Of a stretch of DNA of 64,000 bases, positions 8,812 to 16,520 are shown in pieces (position 1 is the stretch's first letter; every line of letters starts with the position of its first letter). The stretch covers positions 2,621,501 to 2,685,500 of the forward strand of contig NZ_CP007509.1 of assembly GCF_000661915.1 (NCBI RefSeq), read 5' to 3'. The stretch is from Stutzerimonas decontaminans. Its GTDB lineage: Bacteria; Pseudomonadota; Gammaproteobacteria; Pseudomonadales; Pseudomonadaceae. Position numbers and translations under genes: made by a program. Below the pieces are notes generated by a model that saw only the letters and a list, made by a program, of their open reading frames with translations, searched no databases and was not told where the DNA came from.

Positions 8812-11800
8812 ATGGGCGCAGTATGGCGGTCCGACAAGACATCCCAGGATGGGCGTAACAAGCGCGCCCCCACCCCTAAATCATCTCCCAAATCAGCTAA
8901 AGGTCGCCGCAAGGTGGCGCGCCGGTTGGCGCTGCTCGTCGGCGTTTCGCTGCTGGCTGGCGGCAGTTACCTTGGCTGGCAGGAGCTGGAAAGCTCACGG
9001 TGGCAGTCCCACTGGTTGAGCCGCTATGCCGCGGATCTGGATTACGTCGTCATGCCGGGGCCGAGCCCGCGCATTCAGTTTCCCGAGGATGGCCCGTTCG
9101 ATCGCCGGCTGGGTTACGTGGACCTGCCGCGCTTCATTGAGCAGCTGTCGCAGCGCAACTTCCGGGTCGAGGAGCAGGCGCGCTTTTCGCGAGCGTTGCT
9201 GGATTACACCAGCCGCGGATTTTTTCCGCCCTACCCAGAAGAATCAAAAGCGGGGCTGACGATCAACGATTGCCGGGGTGCGCCGCTGTACACCAATAGC
9301 TATCCGCGGCAGTACTACGAGCGCTTCGAGGACATTCCGCCGCTGGTGGTGATGAGCCTGCTGTTCATCGAGGACCGCGGACTGCTCGATACCAAACGCC
9401 CTAACGCCAACCCGGCGGTGGACTGGCCACGCTTCACCAAGGCGGCGATCAGCCAGTTGGAAAAACGTCTGGGCCTGGGCGGTCAGGCAGCCGGCGGCAG
9501 CACCCTGGCTACCCAGGTAGAAAAATACCGGCATTCACCGGAAGGCCGCACTGGCGACCCGCAGGAGAAGATCCGGCAGATGGTCTCCGCCAGCGTGCGG
9601 ACCTACCGTGAAGGCCCACAGACACTTGCCACGCGCCAGCGCATCGTGCGCGACTATCTCAATAGTGTGCCGCTCTCGGCCGCGCCGGGGCATGGCGAGG
9701 TGCATGGCATCGCCGACGGCTTGCGGCTGTGGTTTGGCGCCGACTTCCGCGAATTCAATCGCCTGCTCGATCCGCGCAACGGCGAAGAGGTCGATCCACA
9801 GGCGCGAGGCCTGGCGCTGCGTCAGGTGCTCTCGCTGCTGATCGCCCAACGGCGTCCGTCCTATTACCTGGGTGCCGGCCGCGAGGAAATGGCGGCGTTG
9901 ACCGACAGTCACATCCGCTTGTTGGCCAACGGCGGCATCATCGATGCAACCCTGCGAGACGCTGCGCTGAATCAGCGTATCGTCGCGCGCAGCCCGAGCC
10001 GCGACTCGGCAATCCAGACAGTCGACGCTACCAAGGGCATCACCGTGGCGCGGATGCGCCTGGCCGGGCTGCTCGGCTTGCCGCTCTATGATCTGGATCG
10101 CCTGGACTTGACCGCCAGCACGCCGTTGCAGGGCGATCTGCAAGCGCAGATCAGCGAGTATCTGGTGCGTCTGGCAGACCCGGCGTTCGCCGAAACGGTG
10201 GGTCTGTTTGGTGAACGGATGCTGTCTCCGGAAAAGACCGCCGAGGTGCGTTACAGCTTCACACTGTTCGAACGCGGCGAAGAAGGCTTCCGGGTTCGCG
10301 TGCAGACCGACAATACCAACCAGCCGTTCGACATCAACGAAGGCAGCAAGCTGGAGCTGGGCTCGACCGCCAAGCTGCGCGTGCTGACGACCTATCTCGA
10401 AGTCATCGCCGAGCTGCACCAACGCTACTCGGATCTCACCCCGGCCGAGCTGCGCAAGATCGACGCCAAGGCCAACCTCAGCCGCTGGGCCATCGATTAC
10501 CTGGCCACGCACAGCGACCGCAGCCTGGATCGCATGCTCGACGCCGCGCTGGAGCGACGCTATTCGGCCAGCCCTGCCGAACGCTTCTTCACCGGCGCCG
10601 GCATGCACCGTTTCGGCAATTTCCGCCGCGAGGACGACGGCCGTATCCCCACCGTGCGCGAATCTCTGCGCGAATCGATCAACCTGCCGTTCGTGCGCCT
10701 GATGCGTGATCTGGTCAGCTACAGCACCCACGAAACCACCAACAGTGCCGAGCTGCTGAACGACGACAAAGACCCGCGCCGCCAGGAATACCTGACCCGC
10801 TTCGCCGATCGCGAGGGCTCGGTATTCCTGCAGCGCTTCTGGAAGAAATATCGCGACAAGACGGCCGAGCAGCGCATCGAAACCTTCCTCCAGGGCATGC
10901 GGCCCACACCGGTACGCCTGGCGGCAGTGCATCGCTACCTGATGCCGGATGCCGAGCGGCCGGCATTCGATCGCTTTCTCAAGCAGCACCTGCCGGATGC
11001 CAGCCTCAGCGACAAGCAGCTGGATGCGCTCTACACCCGCTACGGCCCCGGCGCCTACAGCCTGCCCGATCAGGCCTACATCGCCCGCACGCACCCGCTG
11101 GACCTCTGGCTGCTCGGCTACCTGATCGCGAACCCTCAGGCGACGCTTTCCGAGGTGGTTGCCGACAGCCGTGCGGAGCGCCAGGAAGTCTACGGCTGGC
11201 TGTTCCGCAGCCGATACAAGAGCGCGCGCGACAGTCGCATTCGCATCATGCTGGAGGTCGAGGCCTTCACCGACATCCACCGGCGCTGGCAACGGCTGGG
11301 CTATCCATTCGACAACCTGGTGCCTTCGCTGGCAACGGCGCTGGGCAGCTCGGGTGATCGACCGGCCGCGCTGGCCGAACTGATGGGCATCATCCTCAAC
11401 GACGGTATCCGCCTGCCCAGCGTACGCATCGACAACCTGCACTTCGCCGAAGGCACCCCTTATGAGACACGCATGGGCTTCGTCGCGGGCGACGGCAAGC
11501 GGGTGATGCCGGTCGAGGTCGCCCGCGCGCTGCAGGATGCGCTGGCCAATGTGGTCGAAGGCGGCACGGCGCGGCGCCTGCAGGGCAGCTTCGTGCAGGC
11601 GGACGGCAGCGCCTTGCGTGTGGGTGGCAAGACCGGCACCGGCGACAACCGTATCCAGAGCGTCGGCTCCGGCGGACGACTGATCAGCTCGCTGGCCCTG
11701 AACCGCACGGCCACCTTCGTCTTCTATCTCGGACCCCGTCACTTCGGCACGCTGACGGCCTATGTGCCAGGGCGCGGCGCCGACAGCTTCCGCTTCACCT

Positions 11801-11931
11801 CGGCGTTGCCGGTGCAGACGCTCAAGGGCATGGCGCCGATCCTGCTGCCTTACCTGCAGGGCCAGAACACGCTCTGCCAGCCGGAGCACCTGCCAGCACT
11901 GACCAGTGGCATGCTTTCGGCCGATAACTGA
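8812..11931 (+). CDS. Large class A penicillin-binding protein-like transglycosylase/transpeptidase
   Basis: A protein of about 1,039 residues with a basic N-terminal tail, one membrane helix (LALLVGVSLLAGGSYLGW), a glycosyltransferase family 51 domain and a C-terminal transpeptidase domain. GT51 landmarks are FIEDRGLLD and AGGSTLATQVEKY. The transpeptidase motifs are all present: STAK within LELGSTAKLR, SIN within RESINLPFVR, and KTGTG near the C-terminus. It is expected to polymerise or crosslink peptidoglycan in the periplasm. The GT51 part is divergent (see findings), and a long insert separates the two domains, so it is not an ordinary PBP1a or PBP1b. The ATG at 8812 is preferred over an upstream in-frame start because the intervening residues look non-coding. 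Confidence 0.82.
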   Translation: MGAVWRSDKTSQDGRNKRAPTPKSSPKSAKGRRKVARRLALLVGVSLLAGGSYLGWQELESSRWQSHWLSRYAADLDYVVMPGPSPRIQFPEDGPFDRRLGYVDLPRFIEQLSQRNFRVEEQARFSRALLDYTSRGFFPPYPEESKAGLTINDCRGAPLYTNSYPRQYYERFEDIPPLVVMSLLFIEDRGLLDTKRPNANPAVDWPRFTKAAISQLEKRLGLGGQAAGGSTLATQVEKYRHSPEGRTGDPQEKIRQMVSASVRTYREGPQTLATRQRIVRDYLNSVPLSAAPGHGEVHGIADGLRLWFGADFREFNRLLDPRNGEEVDPQARGLALRQVLSLLIAQRRPSYYLGAGREEMAALTDSHIRLLANGGIIDATLRDAALNQRIVARSPSRDSAIQTVDATKGITVARMRLAGLLGLPLYDLDRLDLTASTPLQGDLQAQISEYLVRLADPAFAETVGLFGERMLSPEKTAEVRYSFTLFERGEEGFRVRVQTDNTNQPFDINEGSKLELGSTAKLRVLTTYLEVIAELHQRYSDLTPAELRKIDAKANLSRWAIDYLATHSDRSLDRMLDAALERRYSASPAERFFTGAGMHRFGNFRREDDGRIPTVRESLRESINLPFVRLMRDLVSYSTHETTNSAELLNDDKDPRRQEYLTRFADREGSVFLQRFWKKYRDKTAEQRIETFLQGMRPTPVRLAAVHRYLMPDAERPAFDRFLKQHLPDASLSDKQLDALYTRYGPGAYSLPDQAYIARTHPLDLWLLGYLIANPQATLSEVVADSRAERQEVYGWLFRSRYKSARDSRIRIMLEVEAFTDIHRRWQRLGYPFDNLVPSLATALGSSGDRPAALAELMGIILNDGIRLPSVRIDNLHFAEGTPYETRMGFVAGDGKRVMPVEVARALQDALANVVEGGTARRLQGSFVQADGSALRVGGKTGTGDNRIQSVGSGGRLISSLALNRTATFVFYLGPRHFGTLTAYVPGRGADSFRFTSALPVQTLKGMAPILLPYLQGQNTLCQPEHLPALTSGMLSADN

Positions 11932-11945
11932 CCCTGCCACGCCGG

Positions 11946-11973
11946 AACAGCTGGCCGCCAGGCCAGCTGTTTT
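11946..11973 (+). terminator. Rho-independent terminator after the PBP-like gene
   Basis: An 11-base stem, AACAGCTGGCC pairing with GGCCAGCTGTT around a GCCA loop, begins 15 bases after the stop codon and runs into a short T run. Confidence 0.75.
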
Positions 11974-12112
11974 GCAGCGACACACTTGGCTCGACCCGAA
12001 ATAGCCTGATTTCTTTGCGACGCTTCGCCTGTTTGCCTGTCGAATGCCTCGGTGTTCGACCAATCCGGGACCGCAAGCCCGCTTGCGACTGATCGGCCGT
12101 ATGGGAAACGTC

Positions 12113-13210
12113 ATGCTCGAAGGGATATTGCTGGTCACCACAGGCTTTTTTGTGCTCGTCACGCTCCTGCCGCTCTGGCGACATCGCGCCTGGTGGGTGC
12201 GCGTTTGGGAGTTTCCGCGACTGCAGCTCGGCACGCTGCTGACTGCATTGCTGATCGCGCAAGGACTGCTGCTCGATTACCGCCAGGCCTGGCCTTTTCT
12301 GCTTTCGGCCCTGACCGCAGCCTGTCTGGTCTACCAGCTTTGGTGGATCGCGCCCTATACGCGCGTCTGGCGCAACGAAGTGCTGCGCGCCGCGCCCGAT
12401 GCGCAGGGCCCACGCATTCGGGTGATGGCTTCCAACGTGCTTGGGCCGAACAGGGCGTCCGATCGCCTGTTGGCGCTGGTCCGCCAATATCGCCCCGATG
12501 TGCTGGTAACGCTCGAGACCGATCAGTGGTGGGAAGCACAGCTCGATCAGCTGGCCGCAGAGTATCCACACAGCATCCGCTGCCCGCAGGACAACCTCTA
12601 CGGTATGCACGTCTATTCGCGGCTGCCATTGGAGGAGCCTGAGCTGTGCTTTCTGGTCGAGGACGACGTGCCGTCGATGCATGCCCGGGTGCGCATCAGT
12701 GATGAGCTCGCGGTGCGCATGCATTTTCTGCATCCCGCTCCGCCCAGCCCGACCGAGAACGAGGAGTCCACCGAGCGCGATGTCGAGCTGCTGGTGGTGG
12801 CCCGCAGCGTGCAGGGCAACGATGACCCGATCATCGTCACCGGTGACCTCAACGATGTGGCCTGGGCGCCAACCACCCGACTGTTTCGCAAGATCAGCGG
12901 CCTACTCGATCCGCGCGTCGGCCGCGGCATGTACAACACCTTCCACGCCCATCACTGGTTCCTGCGCTGGCCGCTGGACCATTTCTTCCATAGCGCGCAT
13001 TTTCGCTTCGTCCGCCTGCTGCGCCTGCCGGACATCGGCTCCGACCACTTCCCGGTGTTCATCGAACTGCAGTACGACCCCAAGCACACTGAGCAGCAAC
13101 ACGGCCTCGAAGCCGACCGCGAGGACGTGCAGCAGGCCGAGGAAACCATCGATGAGGAGCCCGTCACCCCGAGCGACGTGCCGCAACCGGATGCCGAACC
13201 GCAGCGCTGA
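12113..13210 (+). CDS. Membrane-anchored endonuclease/exonuclease/phosphatase-family protein
   Basis: A protein of about 365 residues. The first 90 residues hold two or three membrane helices (GILLVTTGFFVLVTLLPLW, LGTLLTALLIAQGLLL, FLLSALTAACLVYQLWW). The rest is an endonuclease/exonuclease/phosphatase (EEP) fold with its metal and catalytic motifs: VMASNVL, ETDQWW, VTGDLNDVAW and the terminal GSDHFPVF. The C-terminus is a charged acidic tail. The ATG at 12113 is preferred because GGGAA lies just upstream; 12101 is an alternative. Such proteins may act on phosphodiesters or phospholipid head groups; the substrate is unknown. It precedes the glucan phosphorylase by 82 bases. Confidence 0.83.
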   Translation: MLEGILLVTTGFFVLVTLLPLWRHRAWWVRVWEFPRLQLGTLLTALLIAQGLLLDYRQAWPFLLSALTAACLVYQLWWIAPYTRVWRNEVLRAAPDAQGPRIRVMASNVLGPNRASDRLLALVRQYRPDVLVTLETDQWWEAQLDQLAAEYPHSIRCPQDNLYGMHVYSRLPLEEPELCFLVEDDVPSMHARVRISDELAVRMHFLHPAPPSPTENEESTERDVELLVVARSVQGNDDPIIVTGDLNDVAWAPTTRLFRKISGLLDPRVGRGMYNTFHAHHWFLRWPLDHFFHSAHFRFVRLLRLPDIGSDHFPVFIELQYDPKHTEQQHGLEADREDVQQAEETIDEEPVTPSDVPQPDAEPQR

Positions 13211-13292
13211 GCTGCACCACCCAAGTCAGTCGCTAGAGGGAAAGCTATGCTGAACGGCATAGCAGTTCCCGGTTCCGAAGAGAGAGGCTGCA

Positions 13293-15803
13293 TTGACTCC
13301 CATACCCGAACTTCCCGCCATCACACCGGAAACCCTGCGTCGGCTTGCCTTCGACCAGTCCATCCGCTGGACCAGCCAGAACGATGACCTTTGGCAACTG
13401 ATCGACAACGACCTGTGGCAGCTCACGCGCAATCCCAGCCTGGTTCTCAGCACTGTTCCCGAGCAGCGACTGGAGGCACTCCTGCAACGCGCCGAATGCC
13501 ATCGTCTGGTGGAAGGCATCGTTGAAGCTCAGCAGGCACGACTGGAGCGCGCAACCTGGTTCCCCAGCCAGCGCTACGGCGAAAAACTCGCCGAGGTCGC
13601 CTACTTTTCCATGGAGTACATGCTCAGCGAGGCGCTGCCGATCTATTCCGGCGGGCTCGGCAATGTCGCCGGCGACCAGCTAAAGGCAGCCAGTGACCTC
13701 GGTGTTCCGGTTACCGCGGTGGGCATGCTTTGGCAGCACGGCTACTTCCGCCAGAGTATCGGCCCCGACGGCCACCAGCAGGCGCTGTACCCGGTAAACG
13801 ACACGCGACAGATGCCCATCGAACCGCTGCTCGATGCAACCGGCGCCCCGTTACGGTTGGCCATTCAGCTTCCCGGCCTGCAGATCTGGCTGCGCGGCTG
13901 GCAGGCCATGGTCGGCCGCAACCGACTGCTATTGCTAGACACCAACGATCCGGCCAACCCACCCATAGCGCGGCTGATTGCCAGCGAGCTCTACGGCGGC
14001 GACAACGAGATGCGCCTGCGCCAGGAACTGGTGCTCGGCATTGGCGGCTGGCGTTTGCTGGAGGCTGCCGGGCGGCGGCCTGATGTGCTGCACCTGAACG
14101 ATGGCCACGCCGCGTTCGCCATCCTGGAGCGCGCGCGCAGCCATATGGCCAGAGAGCGCGTCTCCTTCGCCGTCGCGCTCAACGCAACGCGCGCCGGCAA
14201 TCTGTTTACCACCCACACACCCGTCGAAGCCGGTTTCGATCGTTTCCCGCCCGAGTTGGTAAGCCAGTATCTGGAGCGCTATGCCGAGTACGAACTGGGC
14301 ATTTCACTACAGGCGTTGCTGGCAATGGGGCGCAAACACCCGCAAGACCCGCACGAGCCATTCAACATGGCCTATCTGGCGACGCGCGGTGCTGGCGCGG
14401 TCAACGCCGTCAGTCAGCTGCATGGCCGCACCAGCCGTTACATCTTTCGCGAGCTGTATCCACGCTGGCCTGTCGAGTCCGTACCTGTCGGCCATGTCAC
14501 CAACGGCATCCACTTGCCGACCTGGGTTTCACCAGACGCCGAAGCCCACTGGTATGAGTTGCACGGCGACGAGATCCCCTGGCGAGGCACCGACCAGGTC
14601 TCGGTGGACGAGCTACTGGCTCGGGTCGACGATCGTTGGTTGTGGCAGATTCGTCAGTACGCACGTGGCGAACTGCTTAATTTCGTACGCAGCCATCTGG
14701 CTCGCAGCCTCGCGGTGCATGGCGCCTCGCCAGCGGAAATCGAGGTCGCCGGTTCGCGCCTGCATCCCGAGCGTCTGACGCTGGGTTTCGCCCGTCGCTT
14801 CGCCAGCTACAAGCGACCCAACCTGCTGCTGCAGGATCCGGAGAGACTGGCACGCATCCTCACCCATCCCGCTTATCCGGTGCAGCTGCTGGTGGCTGGC
14901 AAGGCACACCCTGCCGACCGCACCGGCCAAGCGTTGCTCGGCGAATGGCAACGTTTCGCCGCCAGGGCCGATATCGCCGGACGCGTGGTATTTCTCGAGG
15001 ATTACGACATGCGCATCGCACGGCACATGGTGCAAGGCGTGGATGTCTGGCTGAACACTCCGCGTCGTCCGTGGGAAGCCAGCGGTACCAGTGGCATGAA
15101 GGTGCTGGCCAACGGAGGGCTTAACCTTTCACAGCTTGACGGCTGGTGGGCCGAGGCCTATGCCGCTGATCTCGGCTGGGCCGTCGGCGATGGCCTGGAG
15201 CACCCGCCCGAACATGATGCTGCCGACGCGGAACAGCTTTATCGGCTGCTCGAAGAGCAAGTAGTGCCCTGCTTCTACAGGCGCGATGAGCAGCATATCC
15301 CGACCGCCTGGGTAAAACGCATGCGCCGCAGCATGAGTGAACTAGTGGAGCAATTTTCCGCCGATCGCACGGTGCGCGAATACACCGAGCGTTATTACCT
15401 GCCGCTGGCCACTGCCTACCGCCGACGCTGCGCAAATGGCTCGGCCTTGGCTTCGGCGCTGTCACACCAGATCACCTGTTTGCGCAGCTATTGGCACGAA
15501 CTGGCCTTCGAACAGCTTGAGTGGCGGAGCGAAGGCGGCACCCATCATCTCGAGGCGCGGCTTCACCTGGGACGCATTGAGCCGCAGCAGATAGCCGTGC
15601 AGCTGTTCGCCGAATCGCAGGGGGCCGAGCCGGCTGCCGTCCACGCATTGACGCTCCAGCACCACGACGGCGCATACGCCACCTTCCAAGTCGACCTGAT
15701 CACCCAACGCCCGTCAGCCGACTACACGGCGCGAGTGATACCCAGCTCCGACCTGGGCCTCGCCGTGCCGCTGGAGCTGTCGCTCATTCTCTGGCAGCGA
15801 TGA
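13293..15803 (+). CDS. glgP: Alpha-glucan phosphorylase
   Basis: An 836-residue glycogen/starch/alpha-glucan phosphorylase of the shorter bacterial type with an N-terminal DUF3417-like segment. It releases glucose 1-phosphate from alpha-1,4-glucans using pyridoxal phosphate; the cofactor lysine lies in EASGTSGMKVLANG. Other conserved stretches are EYMLSEALPIYSGGLGNVAGD, FTTHTPVEAGFDRF and ARRFASYKRPNLLL. The start is TTG at 13293, after a good AGAGAGG ribosome site, because no ATG lies before the conserved region. No other glycogen gene is nearby. Its 3' end is only 21 bases from the end of kdpE on the other strand. Confidence 0.92.
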   Translation: MTPIPELPAITPETLRRLAFDQSIRWTSQNDDLWQLIDNDLWQLTRNPSLVLSTVPEQRLEALLQRAECHRLVEGIVEAQQARLERATWFPSQRYGEKLAEVAYFSMEYMLSEALPIYSGGLGNVAGDQLKAASDLGVPVTAVGMLWQHGYFRQSIGPDGHQQALYPVNDTRQMPIEPLLDATGAPLRLAIQLPGLQIWLRGWQAMVGRNRLLLLDTNDPANPPIARLIASELYGGDNEMRLRQELVLGIGGWRLLEAAGRRPDVLHLNDGHAAFAILERARSHMARERVSFAVALNATRAGNLFTTHTPVEAGFDRFPPELVSQYLERYAEYELGISLQALLAMGRKHPQDPHEPFNMAYLATRGAGAVNAVSQLHGRTSRYIFRELYPRWPVESVPVGHVTNGIHLPTWVSPDAEAHWYELHGDEIPWRGTDQVSVDELLARVDDRWLWQIRQYARGELLNFVRSHLARSLAVHGASPAEIEVAGSRLHPERLTLGFARRFASYKRPNLLLQDPERLARILTHPAYPVQLLVAGKAHPADRTGQALLGEWQRFAARADIAGRVVFLEDYDMRIARHMVQGVDVWLNTPRRPWEASGTSGMKVLANGGLNLSQLDGWWAEAYAADLGWAVGDGLEHPPEHDAADAEQLYRLLEEQVVPCFYRRDEQHIPTAWVKRMRRSMSELVEQFSADRTVREYTERYYLPLATAYRRRCANGSALASALSHQITCLRSYWHELAFEQLEWRSEGGTHHLEARLHLGRIEPQQIAVQLFAESQGAEPAAVHALTLQHHDGAYATFQVDLITQRPSADYTARVIPSSDLGLAVPLELSLILWQR

Positions 15804-15824
15804 GATAGTGCTCAGGTGCGCGCG

Positions 15825-16520
15825 TCATGCGTTCGAGACCAGGCGATACCCTACCCCAGGCTCGGTCACGATAAAGCGCGGCGCAGCCGGATCATCGCCA
15901 AGCTTGCGCCGCAGGTGCCCGATAACGACACGTAGATAGTGACTGTCGCCTCCGTGGGACGGCCCCCATATTTCTTTCAGCAAATGCTGCTGTGTCACCA
16001 CCCGACCAGCGTGACGGGCCAGCTCCGCTAGAACCGCAAACTCCTTGCGCGTCAGGCTCACAGCTTGATCATCCAGGCTGACCCGTCTGAACGCGAAGTC
16101 TATGCACAGGGCGCCTGCAACCACCTGAGCTGCCGTGCTCGCAGGAACCGTGGATTGACGCAACAGCCCGCGCACCCGGGCGAGGAACTCCTGAACACCG
16201 AATGGCTTGGTGACGTAGTCATTTGCGCCAGCATCGAGCGCCCTGACCTTTTCCGCCTCACTGGAGCGTACCGACAACACAATCACCGGTACCTGGCTCC
16301 AACCACGCAGCTCGCTCAACACGACCTGGCCGTCCATGTCAGGCAGGCCAAGGTCCAGCACCACGAGATCCGGCCGCTCAAGCGCCGCGCGGGTCAGACC
16401 ATCGCGGCCATCGACGCTCTCGACCACCCGATAGCCTTGCGAGACAAGGCTGATGCGAAGGAATTTCCGGATCTGCGGCTCATCGTCGATGATCAGAACA
16501 CTTGCCGATTCGCCACTCAC
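15825..16520 (-). CDS. kdpE: Response regulator KdpE
   Basis: A 231-residue OmpR/PhoB-type response regulator: receiver domain (DDEPQIRKFL, phosphoacceptor Asp in LVVLDLGLPDMDG, conserved Lys in DYVTKPFG) and a winged-helix DNA-binding domain ending VGYRLVSNA. It is the partner of KdpD and activates the kdp operon under potassium limitation or osmotic stress. It starts with GTG, and the GTGA sequence overlaps the kdpD stop, so the two genes are translationally coupled. Confidence 0.94.
   Translation of the reverse strand: MSGESASVLIIDDEPQIRKFLRISLVSQGYRVVESVDGRDGLTRAALERPDLVVLDLGLPDMDGQVVLSELRGWSQVPVIVLSVRSSEAEKVRALDAGANDYVTKPFGVQEFLARVRGLLRQSTVPASTAAQVVAGALCIDFAFRRVSLDDQAVSLTRKEFAVLAELARHAGRVVTQQHLLKEIWGPSHGGDSHYLRVVIGHLRRKLGDDPAAPRFIVTEPGVGYRLVSNA

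Noticed and set aside
9535..12234. A minus-strand open frame of about 900 codons opposite the PBP-like gene
   Set aside because: It is a by-product of high GC third positions in the PBP-like gene; its translation is rich in Gln, Arg, Ala and His, with no domain motif, and the plus-strand protein has clear catalytic motifs.
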